A stretch of 64,000 nt of DNA from Marinobacterium stanieri (GTDB taxonomy: Bacteria > Pseudomonadota > Gammaproteobacteria > Pseudomonadales > Balneatricaceae). Of this stretch, positions 8,381-16,857 are shown in pieces (the stretch's first letter is position 1; every line of letters starts with the position of its first letter). The position numbers were made by a program, and so were the translations under genes. The stretch is taken from the NCBI RefSeq assembly GCF_900155945.1, contig NZ_FTMN01000002.1, forward strand, positions 434,001 through 498,000, written 5' to 3'. The notes under the pieces were generated by a model. The model ran no database searches. It saw only the letters and a program-made list of their open reading frames with translations, and had not been told where the DNA came from.

Positions 8381-9811
8381 TCAGTGCGCCCTCCGAGGCG
8401 AGATAAACTGGTCGATGAAGGCGGGATTGACCGCCATGATGCGGCTGTAGACTTCAATACCGAAGTCGACCCAGTCACGCATCAGGTCGCAGTAGTGGTA
8501 GGTCGGATGGGTCGGATCGCCGTAACGGGCGTAGCTCTCGTGATAACAGCCACCAGAACAGAGGTTACGGATACGGCAGCTGGCACAACCGGTGTCGGTA
8601 CGATCCAGACGTTTGGACAGGAAGTCACCCAGCTCAACCTGCTGCACACCGCTCTTCACATTGCCAAAGGTCGGCATATCCGAGCCGGTGAATCGGTGAC
8701 ACAGGTTCAATTCGCCCTCATGATCCACCGCCAGCATTTTCAGGCCGGCACCACAGGGCAATGCCTTCTTGTGGCCTTCATGCAGGTCGGTAATCAGCTG
8801 ATGCATATTGGAGAAGCCGATATTACGGTGCTCCAGAGCCGCATCGAGGTAGCGCTGACCCAGACGTTTCATGCCGGCGAAGACTTCAACCAGCTCCTCG
8901 GATGTGAGGTTGTAGCTGCTGATATCACCCGAGGTGACCGGTGCAAAGCCCACTTCCGAGAAGCCCATATCATTGAACAGGTGGTCCCAGATCCGCTCCA
9001 CTTCGGTGGTGCCATGAGTGAGCGTGACACGGGCCCCTACCGGGCGAGAGTCATAGCGTTCCAGCAGGCGTCGCGCCTTGCGACGCACCACGTCATAGGT
9101 GCCCTGGCCGCCCACGGTGATACGGTTCTTGTCATGGATCGCCTTGGGGCCATCCATGCTGACCGACAGGCCAAAGCGGTGCTTGTTGAGCCAGTCGATA
9201 ATCTCGTCCGTCAGCAGGGTGGCATTGGTCGTCATCACATACTCGACCTGCTTGCCCAGACTGGCAAAACGCTTGTCACAGTAGTCCACCATGGCTTCTA
9301 TCAACGGGCGGTTACTGAGTGGTTCGCCACCGAAGAACACCACCGTGTAGCGGTCTTCATCGGGCGATTCACGCAGTAACATTTCCACCGAATCCACGGC
9401 TGTCTGCAGCTCCATCTTGCGCCCGGCCGAAGGAATATCCAGGTCTTCCTTGTAGCAGTATGTACAGCTGAGGTTGCAGCCGGTATTAACGTTCAGCACC
9501 ACCGTGGTCAGCGGGAACTGATCCACCTGTCGCGTACCGATATCATCGGTCAGCGGTCGGCCGTCATTGACCAGCTCCAGTGCCAGCAGCTCACGAACCG
9601 TTTCCGTGATCTCCTGTTCCGAGAAACGGTTGCTCAAGCCGGTTATCAGTGATTCGGCCGTTTCTGCGCCACTGCGCAGGCGGTCCAGTACACCTGAGGT
9701 CAGGTTATCCAGCGCAAACAACGAGCTGGATGGAATATGGAACAGCATTCGGGTGTCCCCGACTTGCACCTCGTGCAGGTTATGTTCCACCAGATTGAGT
9801 ACAGCACCCAT
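8381..9811 (-). CDS. qhpD: Radical SAM peptide-modifying enzyme for QHNDH gamma subunit, copy 1
   Basis: 476 residues. The radical SAM cluster motif CxxxCxxC is at residues 112-119 ([13 protein letters not shown]). Two further groups of cysteines near the C-terminus ([27 protein letters not shown]...YHYC) form a SPASM-type domain for auxiliary iron-sulfur clusters, and an N-terminal region of about 95 residues resembles a peptide-recognition domain. In characterised systems QhpD installs the three Cys-to-Asp/Glu thioether bonds in the gamma polypeptide in the cytoplasm before export. It sits between qhpA and its substrate gene qhpC. Copy 2 is closely similar and has the same motif numbering. 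Confidence 0.95.
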   Translation of the reverse strand: MGAVLNLVEHNLHEVQVGDTRMLFHIPSSSLFALDNLTSGVLDRLRSGAETAESLITGLSNRFSEQEITETVRELLALELVNDGRPLTDDIGTRQVDQFPLTTVVLNVNTGCNLSCTYCYKEDLDIPSAGRKMELQTAVDSVEMLLRESPDEDRYTVVFFGGEPLSNRPLIEAMVDYCDKRFASLGKQVEYVMTTNATLLTDEIIDWLNKHRFGLSVSMDGPKAIHDKNRITVGGQGTYDVVRRKARRLLERYDSRPVGARVTLTHGTTEVERIWDHLFNDMGFSEVGFAPVTSGDISSYNLTSEELVEVFAGMKRLGQRYLDAALEHRNIGFSNMHQLITDLHEGHKKALPCGAGLKMLAVDHEGELNLCHRFTGSDMPTFGNVKSGVQQVELGDFLSKRLDRTDTGCASCRIRNLCSGGCYHESYARYGDPTHPTYHYCDLMRDWVDFGIEVYSRIMAVNPAFIDQFISPRRAH

Positions 9812-9882
9812 ATCCGGTCTCCCCTTTCAGAATTCATGTCGAGTACCCTCGGGGTACCCCCTGAGTTTTCAGTACCCGTTCA

Positions 9883-11478
9883 TCACGGAATCGGGGGATT
9901 GTTCCAGCGCTGTACCGTCACGATCATCTGACCTTCGGCATTATGGGTCTCGCCGCCATCCTGGACCTGCGCCTGTACCTTCAGGTTACCGGCGTTGTTG
10001 GTCATCATGCGGCGCTCGGGATTAGGGCCTGCGGCCGCCGGCGTAAAGACACCCGTGCTGCTGTTCATACGACCGGTGAAGTGCACATCCCGATCGGCTT
10101 CAGCCACCGCATCAAAGGGTGCGACCGACCAGGTCGCGGGCATCATGCCAATGCGGTAGTCATCGGCGGTACCGGCCTTGCCATCGGCACCAACAGCCCA
10201 GGCCTCAGCTTCAAAACGCGCTTCAACACGGGGAGTTGAGCTGCCATTGCCGCCGACTCGCGCAACCGCAAACTCGGGCACCACTTTCACGTTGGCAACG
10301 CGATCATAAACGGCGAAACGACCACCTTCAGCAGTCCCTACGCTGGCAGTGACCACACCGCTGGCATCTTCGGCGGCACGGGCTCGCACGCGGATGAGGT
10401 CAGGGCTTTCGCTGATCACTTCAATCACATCCACACCGGCACCCAGTACCGGCATGCCACTGAGCCCAGTACCGACAATGCTGATCTCGGCTTCGGTTCC
10501 GGCTTTAATATATGCCGGCTGCAGCGCCAGAATGCGGCTTGCACCCTTGGCATCTCGAGCGGCGACCACATCGGCACCCACTTCGTCCTTATCGCGCAGG
10601 AACATGCGGCCACTGAGCTGACCATCCTTGAGCGCGAACACCTGACGCATTACCTGGCCATCGATCTCGATATTGGCGCGCCACTCGTAGCCGGTATAAA
10701 CGACCGCTTGCCCCTCACCCTTGAGTGCACTGCCATCGTCGTATTCACCGGTTAATGTCAGACGGTACTGGTCATCACCCTGAGCAGGCGTTACCTGCAT
10801 GCGCGCATGGAAAGCGCCCTTCCCGGGCATATGTCCAGCCAGTGTCCAGTCGCCATCGACCGGCGCTTCTGCCTGCTGCTGCCATTCATTCCAGGCCTTT
10901 GAATCCATCGGCAGCATCTCGGCCAGCTCGGGCACCATTTCATTCAGTGCCAGATCCAGCCAGTCGCGGTCACGGGCCAGTGCCTGGAATTCAGTGGTGG
11001 GCCATTGGCCAAGGTGGAAATGAACCAGGTGTTCCCATTCGGACGCCGGGCGGCGCTGCAACATTACGCGCGCACCGGAGTGACAACGTGCACACATTTC
11101 AGTGAAGGCCTGGGAATCAAAGGCTTCGGAGGTATTCAGCCGACGCTCAAGTGCATAACGTACGCCTTCGGTTTCCGACGGTGCCAGACCCTGGCGGTCC
11201 GACAGATATTTCACCAGCGTGCGCCGATCTTCATCGCTGATCTGCAGGCCATGCATCACCTGCATACGCGCGATGGTCATCAGCCAGCCTTCCGGTGACT
11301 TGCGTTGATGGCTGATACGGCTCCACTGGTTATCACCTTCCTGTGTATGGCATGCCAGGCAGTTGTTCTGAATGATCTGCTCGGCTTCAGGTGCGGCCTG
11401 GGCCGTCTGGGTTGCCAGTGCGACGGCCAGTGCCAGTAAGCCGCCTCCCAGAGGTTTTAGAGTTTTTGTTGTGTTCAA
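9883..11478 (-). CDS. qhpA: Quinohemoprotein amine dehydrogenase alpha subunit (di-heme), copy 1
   Basis: 531 residues if started at the TTG at 11478. The strong GGAGGT ribosome site lies between the in-frame ATG at 11502 and this TTG, six bases before it, so TTG is the likelier start. The signal peptide ends TAQA before APEAEQ. Two heme c sites are visible, CLACH at 40-44 and CARCH at 129-133, followed by all-beta domains typical of the alpha subunit. The hemes carry electrons from the CTQ quinone to an external acceptor in the periplasm. First gene of the copy 1 operon. A near-consensus sigma-54 promoter is about 90 bases upstream. Confidence 0.94.
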   Translation of the reverse strand: MNTTKTLKPLGGGLLALAVALATQTAQAAPEAEQIIQNNCLACHTQEGDNQWSRISHQRKSPEGWLMTIARMQVMHGLQISDEDRRTLVKYLSDRQGLAPSETEGVRYALERRLNTSEAFDSQAFTEMCARCHSGARVMLQRRPASEWEHLVHFHLGQWPTTEFQALARDRDWLDLALNEMVPELAEMLPMDSKAWNEWQQQAEAPVDGDWTLAGHMPGKGAFHARMQVTPAQGDDQYRLTLTGEYDDGSALKGEGQAVVYTGYEWRANIEIDGQVMRQVFALKDGQLSGRMFLRDKDEVGADVVAARDAKGASRILALQPAYIKAGTEAEISIVGTGLSGMPVLGAGVDVIEVISESPDLIRVRARAAEDASGVVTASVGTAEGGRFAVYDRVANVKVVPEFAVARVGGNGSSTPRVEARFEAEAWAVGADGKAGTADDYRIGMMPATWSVAPFDAVAEADRDVHFTGRMNSSTGVFTPAAAGPNPERRMMTNNAGNLKVQAQVQDGGETHNAEGQMIVTVQRWNNPPIP

Positions 11479-11566
11479 GGTCCGACCTCCTTCAGTGGTC
11501 ATGGACGGGTATCTCAGAGGAGATGCCCGTTGAGATCCGGGTCATGTTGAGTCACATGAGAAGGAA

Positions 11567-11581
11567 GCACAGCCTGTGCCA
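11567..11581 (-). promoter_or_regulatory. Sigma-54 promoter of qhp operon copy 1
   Basis: On the minus strand TGGCAC-AGGCT-GTGC, matching the -24/-12 consensus TGGCAC-N5-TTGC with one change. The GG and GC doublets are ten bases apart as required. Transcription would start near 11555, leaving a leader of about 75 bases before qhpA. Confidence 0.75.
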
Positions 11582-11659
11582 GATTAACCTTATGTTTATA
11601 AAACAGTCACTTGGCGTTCATATTACGACTTTAGACCCCTATTTCACCGAGGCTGGAAC

Positions 11660-11792
11660 CGTCTTATATCGAGACAACTGTATCAGCCTGAGACACCGCA
11701 TTGAGACAACACGGCTACCGGAGCCTGCAGGCCGTTTTAATGAGCGTCTCAGGTTGCAGCATTGCACTGCTCCGGCGTCTCAATCTGCGACG
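11660..11792. promoter_or_regulatory. Cluster of four 17-bp palindromic activator sites between divergent sigma-54 promoters
   Basis: Four imperfect dyads fit YGTCTCA-N3-TGAGACR: 11660-11676 (CGTCTTA/CGAGACA), 11679-11695 (TGTATCA/TGAGACA), 11745-11761 (CGTCTCA/TGCAGCA, weak right half) and 11776-11792 (CGTCTCA/TGCGACG). They lie about 80-215 bases from both sigma-54 promoters, the normal range for enhancer sites of bacterial enhancer-binding proteins. The AcoR-type activator at 4146 is the only such protein in the window. This 450-base gap (11479-11928) contains no gene I can support. Confidence 0.65.
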
Positions 11793-11869
11793 CAGGCGTG
11801 TTTTGCATCTAGTCGAAAAAAACAAAAATACTTTATATTTATCAATGACTTAAAGATAAAAACCCAAAC

Positions 11870-11884
11870 TGGCACAGGCATTGC
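11870..11884 (+). promoter_or_regulatory. Sigma-54 promoter of the aldehyde dehydrogenase at 11929
   Basis: TGGCAC-AGGCA-TTGC is an exact match to the -24/-12 consensus with correct ten-base GG-to-GC spacing. Predicted transcription start is near 11896, about 33 bases before the ATG. It is almost identical to the divergent promoter at 11567-11581. Confidence 0.88.
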
Positions 11885-11928
11885 CATCCCTGAACAGGAG
11901 CTATCACTATAACGACAAGAGGCAAGCC

Positions 11929-13419
11929 ATGAGCGAATTTACCCTGCACCCCGATACTCAAGCCTTTATCAGCCGCACCCACCCGCTTCTGATTGGCGAC
12001 CAGCGCCCTGAAGGTCGTGACGGTGGCACCATTGATGTGATCAACCCGGCCACCGGTGAGAAGTTCACCCAGGTTGCCCGCGCTACTGCTGAAGACGTTA
12101 ACCAGGCCGTTGCCTGCGCACGTCAGACATTTGAAGATTCCGGCTGGAGCCGGATGACACCGGTTGAGCGGGAGCGCCTGCTGTGGCGCTTTGCTGACCT
12201 GATTGAAGCCAATGCCCAGTCACTGGCCGAGCTGGAATGCATGGACAACGGCAAGAGCGTTGCTGTCGCCGGCGCCGTGGATATACAGCTGGCGGTAAAT
12301 TTCCTGCGCTATATGGCCGGCTGGGCTACCAAGATCGAAGGCAGCAGCGTACAGCCTTCAGTACCATTCATGCCGGGCGCCCAATTCCACGGTTACACCA
12401 CCCGTGAACCCGTGGGTGTGGTCGGCGCTATCGTAGCCTGGAACTTCCCGCTGCTGCTGGCGTGCTGGAAACTGGGCCCGGCACTTGCCACCGGTTGTAC
12501 CGTCGTACTCAAGCCCGCCGAAGATACACCGCTGACCGCCCTGCGCCTGGGCGAGCTGGCACTTGAAGCCGGTTACCCGCCCGGCGTACTCAATGTCGTG
12601 CCGGGGCTCGGTCAGGATGCCGGTGCCGCCCTGTCATCCCACCCGGACGTGGACAAGCTGACCTTCACCGGCTCGACCGGCGTCGGCAAGATGATCGGCA
12701 AGGCTGCCATGGATCATATGACCCGTGTGACTCTGGAACTGGGCGGCAAGTCACCGACCATCGTGCTGGATGATGCCGACCCGCAGGACGCCGCAGCCGG
12801 GGCTGCCAATGCCATCTTCTTCAATCAGGGTCAGGTATGCTGCGCCGGCTCACGCCTGTATGTTCAACGCAAGCTGTTCGACAACCTGGTCGCCGATATC
12901 ACCGATATTGCTGGCAAGATTCAGCTGGGCAACGGCCTCGACCCCACGACAGAAATGGGACCACTGGTATCCGCCGTACAGCAGCAGCGGGTACAGGGTT
13001 TCATCGACAAGGGGGTATCTGAAGGCGCACGCCTGACTACAGGCGGGGACAGCCAGGGTCCGGGGTTCTTTGTGCAGCCAACCGTGGTGGTGGACGTAGA
13101 CCAGCGCTCATCACTGGTACAGGAAGAGATATTCGGCCCGGTACTGGTCGCCATGCCGTTTGATGACATCGACGAGGCTATCCGGATTGCCAACGACAGC
13201 CAGTACGGCCTGGGCGCCAGCATCTGGTCCAACAACCTGTCTGCAGTGCACCGCATGGTGCCGCGCATCAAATCCGGCAGTGTCTGGGTGAACTGCCATA
13301 CGGCACTGGACCCGAGCCTGCCCTTCGGTGGCTTCAAGCAGTCAGGCCTTGGCCGCGAGATGGGCGCTGCCTGTATCGAGCACTACACCGAGGTGAAATC
13401 GGTATTGATGAAAGTGTAA
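11929..13419 (+). CDS. Aldehyde dehydrogenase, phenylacetaldehyde dehydrogenase-like
   Basis: 496 residues, started at the ATG at 11929 behind an AGAGG site. ALDH-superfamily motifs: VAWNFPLLLACWK, LKPAEDTPLTALRLGEL, FTGSTGVGK, the general-base glutamate in TLELGGKSPTIV, the catalytic cysteine region FFNQGQVCCAGSRLYV, EEIFGPV and FGGFKQSGLGRE. The doubled cysteine and overall pattern resemble class 1/2 dehydrogenases such as FeaB, which oxidises phenylacetaldehyde, the product of phenethylamine oxidation. That substrate is inference. It shares a divergent control region with qhp copy 1, so amine oxidation and aldehyde disposal are probably co-induced. Confidence 0.9.
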   Translation: MSEFTLHPDTQAFISRTHPLLIGDQRPEGRDGGTIDVINPATGEKFTQVARATAEDVNQAVACARQTFEDSGWSRMTPVERERLLWRFADLIEANAQSLAELECMDNGKSVAVAGAVDIQLAVNFLRYMAGWATKIEGSSVQPSVPFMPGAQFHGYTTREPVGVVGAIVAWNFPLLLACWKLGPALATGCTVVLKPAEDTPLTALRLGELALEAGYPPGVLNVVPGLGQDAGAALSSHPDVDKLTFTGSTGVGKMIGKAAMDHMTRVTLELGGKSPTIVLDDADPQDAAAGAANAIFFNQGQVCCAGSRLYVQRKLFDNLVADITDIAGKIQLGNGLDPTTEMGPLVSAVQQQRVQGFIDKGVSEGARLTTGGDSQGPGFFVQPTVVVDVDQRSSLVQEEIFGPVLVAMPFDDIDEAIRIANDSQYGLGASIWSNNLSAVHRMVPRIKSGSVWVNCHTALDPSLPFGGFKQSGLGREMGAACIEHYTEVKSVLMKV

Positions 13420-13425
13420 CAGACG

Positions 13426-13455
13426 TGATCGACAGAGCTCAGGCCCTGTCGATCA
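13426..13455. terminator. Hairpin between convergent genes
   Basis: TGATCGACAG (13426-13435) pairs perfectly with CTGTCGATCA (13446-13455), loop of ten. No T-run follows, so termination is possible but not certain. It separates the aldehyde dehydrogenase from the convergent GNAT gene. Confidence 0.45.
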
Positions 13456-13458
13456 GCC

Positions 13459-14175
13459 TCAGCCACGGCGGTAACTGCGAATCCTGAACTGCGGCTGGAA
13501 CCCCAGCTTGTGGTACAGGGGCTCGCCGGCCACCGAGGCTTGCAGGCAAACATACTCGGCGCCAGCCGACCGAGCCCTTTCCAGCAACATCAGCATCAGT
13601 TCACGGGCAATGCCCTGCCCCTGCAACTCAGGCGGAACCCCCACCTGATGTATCCCTGTGACCGGTCCTGTGCGATAGAGAATCGCCGTAGCGATTGGCT
13701 CTCCATTCAAGCTGGCCCAGAGGACATCCACATCCGGCTGCTGGCGTAGTTGATCGATCACCTCAGCATCCAGCGTGTAGCCAAAGGCTCGCCCGCACAG
13801 ACTGGACCATTGCTCGGCCTGCTCGTGACTCTCAATCAGGCGGACGTCCAGGCGCGGATGATCCGGAGACGGCGTATCAGTGTCCAGCGGCAACACCATC
13901 GCCAGCTGCTCAAGACCGACTTCCAGCCCTTGCCGGCGCAGGGCCTGTTCCAGTGCAACGCTCGCTTCACCTGCGCGCCAAACGGGAAACAGATAGTTGG
14001 CCGGTATGTGCTCAATAATCTCTGACCATTCAGCTGCCTGCTGATCAGGATGTTGCCAACACCGGCGGGGCCAGCTGATGGACTGTTGCAGCTCTTCTGT
14101 AACCTGAGTGGCACCCATCAATTGCCAGAGACCGGTTAAATTCTCAAGATTGGCATGTTCAAGCAGCTTGTCCAT
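13459..14175 (-). CDS. GNAT-family N-acetyltransferase
   Basis: 238 residues, started at MDKLLEHANL (14175), where the ATG overlaps the stop of the upstream gene by one base (TGATG); the longer open frame runs inside that gene. The C-terminal half has the GNAT fold: VGVPPELQGQGIARELMLMLLERARSAGAEYVCLQAS, with the Q-x-x-G-x-A acetyl-CoA loop, then EPLYHKLGFQP. The N-terminal 110 residues are a divergent domain also seen in two-domain GNATs. Acceptor substrate unknown. It is translationally coupled to a small membrane transporter and a nitroreductase, suggesting a three-gene operon. Confidence 0.85.
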   Translation of the reverse strand: MDKLLEHANLENLTGLWQLMGATQVTEELQQSISWPRRCWQHPDQQAAEWSEIIEHIPANYLFPVWRAGEASVALEQALRRQGLEVGLEQLAMVLPLDTDTPSPDHPRLDVRLIESHEQAEQWSSLCGRAFGYTLDAEVIDQLRQQPDVDVLWASLNGEPIATAILYRTGPVTGIHQVGVPPELQGQGIARELMLMLLERARSAGAEYVCLQASVAGEPLYHKLGFQPQFRIRSYRRG

Positions 14176-14624
14176 CAGGCTTTCTCCCAGTAAATCAGGC
14201 TGACACCGGCCACCAGCACCGCCAGGCCTATCAGGCGTGTCACATTCATCGGTTTCACCGGCTGGTCGAACCAGCCGTAATGACTGGCAATCACGGCCAG
14301 CACGATTTGCCCGGTCAGAGCGAAGGACATCATCGGGCCAACGCCCATTCGCGGGATCAAAAAATAGAACATCCCCACCCCAAAGGCACTGATGATACCG
14401 CCACCCCACAGGTACAGAGGCACAGACTGCAGTCGATCCACACTGGGCACACCTGCGCGCTGAACGGCAACGACCAGCAGTGACACCAGGCAGGCTACAG
14501 CAAAGGCGATACCTGTACCCAGCATGGTACTGCCCAACTCCACCCCCAGACGGGCATTCATGCCCGCTTGAATGGCAATGGCACCGCCGGCAGACAGCGC
14601 CAGCCAGGGAAGCAGGCTGCTCAT
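14175..14624 (-). CDS. DMT-type small multidrug/YdcZ-like (DUF606) membrane protein
   Basis: 149 residues with four to five hydrophobic segments. The start AIQAGMNARLGVELGSTMLGTGIAF and the central MGVGPMMSFALTGQIVLAVIASHYGWF are characteristic of the YdcZ/DUF606 family, half-size relatives of the drug/metabolite transporters. It overlaps the upstream nitroreductase by four bases and the downstream GNAT gene by one base. Substrate unknown. Confidence 0.82.
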   Translation of the reverse strand: MSSLLPWLALSAGGAIAIQAGMNARLGVELGSTMLGTGIAFAVACLVSLLVVAVQRAGVPSVDRLQSVPLYLWGGGIISAFGVGMFYFLIPRMGVGPMMSFALTGQIVLAVIASHYGWFDQPVKPMNVTRLIGLAVLVAGVSLIYWEKA

Positions 14625-15250
14625 GCCAGCACCCGGGTCATCACCTGCGCCGGCAGGCGCACCTTTGGCAGACCTGCAACGGCATCATCCGCATGACGTT
14701 CGCCCAGGGCACAGATGGCAACACTTCTCAGTCCCTGCTCGGCAAGCCCCAGCACCTGGTCATAACCTGCGGCATCAAAACCGGTCATGGGGCAGCTATC
14801 AATGCCCAACAGCGCCGCACTGGTCAAGCTGTTGCCCAGCGCCAGATAGACCTGCTGATCAGCCCAATGTGCCTTTTCCTGCTCAGTCATGTCCCGGAAA
14901 TAGCCGTTCAGATGCGCCTGAAACCCCTGATACTCCTCGGCAGTGCCTCCCCGTTGATGAACCATCAGCTGGATATGCTCAGCCACAAAGGTCTCATCAA
15001 TTTGTGTCACGGCGGCAAACACCAACAGGTGCGAGGCGTTCGCAACCTTATCCTGCCCCATGGAATGGGCCAGCAGATCTCGACGCAGTTCAGGGTTACT
15101 GATCAGCAACAGACGATAGGGCTGAAGACCAAAAGCGCCCGGGCTCAGGCGTGTAGCTTCCAGCAGGGATTCCAGCTGTTGCGAGTTCAGTGTGGTATTG
15201 GAGAATTGCTTGACGGCATAGCGCCAGTTCAGTGCATTCAAGATGGACAT
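14621..15250 (-). CDS. Nitroreductase-family NAD(P)H-dependent oxidoreductase
   Basis: 209 residues. The N-terminus (NWRYAVKQFSNTTLNSQQLESLLEATRLSPGAFGLQPYRLLLI) is the FMN-binding start of NfsB/YdgI-like nitroreductases. The later region ALLGIDSCPMTGFDAAGYDQVLGL and SVAICALGERHADD match the cofactor-proximal C-terminal part. Such flavoproteins reduce nitro groups, quinones or enals with NAD(P)H in the cytoplasm. First gene of a coupled group with the DMT-type transporter and GNAT. A Crp/Fnr-like regulator precedes it about 100 bases upstream and may control it. Confidence 0.88.
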   Translation of the reverse strand: MSILNALNWRYAVKQFSNTTLNSQQLESLLEATRLSPGAFGLQPYRLLLISNPELRRDLLAHSMGQDKVANASHLLVFAAVTQIDETFVAEHIQLMVHQRGGTAEEYQGFQAHLNGYFRDMTEQEKAHWADQQVYLALGNSLTSAALLGIDSCPMTGFDAAGYDQVLGLAEQGLRSVAICALGERHADDAVAGLPKVRLPAQVMTRVLA

Positions 15251-15348
15251 AATCGACTCCAGTGTTGGGCTTCACATTGCGGGATATCCGCTGACTGGAG
15301 ACAGATTACGTGTGGCGGCCCCGAGGCTCATTTACATAGGTTGATGGC

Positions 15349-15936
15349 TCAGGATTTTTTTCGAATTCGGCTTAGCTGAGTGGGCGTCACGCCAAGATGT
15401 GAAGCTATATGGTATTGCGGCAGACGTGCCAGCAGCTCAGGATACTCCTGCCGGAATGCCTGGTAACGCTCCGCTGCGTCCTGCTGAACAAGGCGAACCT
15501 CGCGGGTATCCTTGTCCAGCAACCAGTGGGTCTCCAGGTAGTGAATCTGAAACAGTTTGAGATCCTCACTGCGATACAGCAGATCACGAAAAGCCTTAAA
15601 GTCGATTTCGATGATGACCGAATCTTCCAGCGCCTGGATCGAATGCAGTGAGGGTTCCTGGCGCAACAGGGCGGTCATTGAGCCGGGAAACCGCCCCTCC
15701 TGAAAGAAGTTCTTATTGAATTCATTGCCCTTCTCATCCAGCACAAAGACACGAAACAGCCCCTGACAGACAAACGCAAAGGAACGCGGCACCTCACCAA
15801 CTCGGCAGATCAGATCCTGCCTGGCAACCTGACGATACTGACAAATTGCCCTGAGCGCCTGCCAGGTAGTATCGGACAATGGATAGTAGCCTGACATCGC
15901 CTGGCGTAACTGGATAAATGCCTGTTCCTGATTCAT
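15349..15936 (-). CDS. Crp/Fnr-family transcriptional regulator
   Basis: 195 residues. An N-terminal cyclic-nucleotide-binding-like beta-roll (LICRVGEVPRSFAFVCQGLFRVFVLDEKGNEFNKNFFQEGRFPGSMTALL) is followed by a dimer helix and a C-terminal helix-turn-helix (PQYHIASHLGVTPTQLSRIRKKS). No cysteine cluster for an iron-sulfur sensor is present, and the arginine of the cAMP phosphate site is not obvious, so the ligand is unknown. It lies upstream of the nitroreductase operon on the same strand and may regulate it in response to electrophile or redox stress (inference). Confidence 0.85.
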   Translation of the reverse strand: MNQEQAFIQLRQAMSGYYPLSDTTWQALRAICQYRQVARQDLICRVGEVPRSFAFVCQGLFRVFVLDEKGNEFNKNFFQEGRFPGSMTALLRQEPSLHSIQALEDSVIIEIDFKAFRDLLYRSEDLKLFQIHYLETHWLLDKDTREVRLVQQDAAERYQAFRQEYPELLARLPQYHIASHLGVTPTQLSRIRKKS

Positions 15937-15969
15937 CTCGACCTCATCTGCTGACGCCTAATTATACCC

Positions 15970-16182
15970 TTAAACATTGTGCCGGCTGAGCCTCTGAGGA
16001 GACTTTTCAAACAGGCCCGAATGAATTGCAGGCCAAACCGCACCTCGGGTAATCACCAGCAACAGAAGCAGCCCTCCCGGTATCAGAACCATGGCCAATA
16101 GTGGCCGGAGGATGTAGCAGAACACAATCAAGGTCGGCCCCAGAATCAGATAGGCACCCAGGCGGTTTAAAGCAGCTTTCAT
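15970..16182 (-). CDS. Small inner-membrane protein of unknown function
   Basis: 70 residues: a short basic N-terminus, two hydrophobic stretches (LILGPTLIVFCYILRPLL and VLIPGGLLLLLVI) and a basic C-terminal tail. The start has an AAGGA site. The only upstream feature is a pair of palindromes shared with the divergent TetR gene, which supports it being a real regulated gene. I do not recognise the family. Confidence 0.55.
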   Translation of the reverse strand: MKAALNRLGAYLILGPTLIVFCYILRPLLAMVLIPGGLLLLLVITRGAVWPAIHSGLFEKSPQRLSRHNV

Positions 16183-16202
16183 GGTTACACGTCCTTTAAA
16201 AA

Positions 16203-16237
16203 ATGAGCATGCTCATAAAATAAATTGAGCACGCTCA
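16203..16237. promoter_or_regulatory. Paired palindromic operator for the adjacent TetR-family regulator
   Basis: ATGAGCATGCTCAT (16203-16216) is a perfect palindrome. A second copy, TGAGCACGCTCA (16226-16237), has its centre 22 bases away, two helical turns. Both lie between the divergent TetR gene and the small membrane protein gene, the classic autoregulatory layout. Confidence 0.75.
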
Positions 16238-16308
16238 TTTATCAAGCATAAACGCATTACTTTTATGCCCGAGGCTGTTAGCATCCATGGCCACAGGGAG
16301 AAAAGAGT

Positions 16309-16857
16309 ATGAGCACAAAACGCGAGCAGACCCGCACACGCATCCTGCAGGCAGCCTGGCAGTTGTTTCAGGAACAGGGCTACCAGAACAGTAGCACTCG
16401 CGCCATTGCGCGTGCGGCAGGCGTGGCCGATGGCACTGTTTTCAGCCACTTCAAGACCAAGCTGGATATGCTGAAAGCCGGCATTCTGGTGCAGGTAGAC
16501 ACTGTTGTAGCAGAAGCCGATCGCCTGCTTCGCGCCAATACTCCTGAACAGAGGCTGCTGCACTATGCCAGCCACCTGTATCCATTCTATGCAGAATGCG
16601 CCGAATTCAGTCGTGAGCTTTTCAAGGAACTGCTGTGGGATCAGCAGGAGTTACGCCCCCAGATTCAGGCATTTATAGACAAGCTGTTTGCAGACAAGCC
16701 ATCTGAGGACGACAGGCTGTATGGGCAGATATTGATGGACCTGTATTTTATGACCCTGCTTGAGGGTCTTGGGGAGAGAACCTGTGACTCAGACCGGATG
16801 CTGGCACAGCTTGGGGCCAAGCTGGACCATATGAGCCGTGCTCAGCCGGCAACCTGA
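16309..16857 (+). CDS. TetR/AcrR-family transcriptional regulator
   Basis: 182 residues. The N-terminal helix-turn-helix is clear (TRTRILQAAWQLFQEQGYQNSSTRAIARAAGVADGTVFSHFKTKLDML). The C-terminal ligand domain is divergent. It is divergent from the 70-residue membrane protein gene, with twin palindromes between them as the probable operator. Its 3' end overlaps by 16 bases the convergent diguanylate cyclase gene. Confidence 0.88.
   Translation: MSTKREQTRTRILQAAWQLFQEQGYQNSSTRAIARAAGVADGTVFSHFKTKLDMLKAGILVQVDTVVAEADRLLRANTPEQRLLHYASHLYPFYAECAEFSRELFKELLWDQQELRPQIQAFIDKLFADKPSEDDRLYGQILMDLYFMTLLEGLGERTCDSDRMLAQLGAKLDHMSRAQPAT

Noticed and set aside
8351-9379. 342-residue plus-strand frame opposite qhpD copy 1, and similar frames at 34199-35101 and 32888-33772
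   Set aside because: All mirror well-supported qhp genes and show the same antisense composition. No independent signals support them.
11391-11912. 173-residue plus-strand frame across the divergent control region
   Set aside because: It has no ribosome site or domain and it crosses both sigma-54 promoters and all four dyads. Non-coding control DNA is the better reading.
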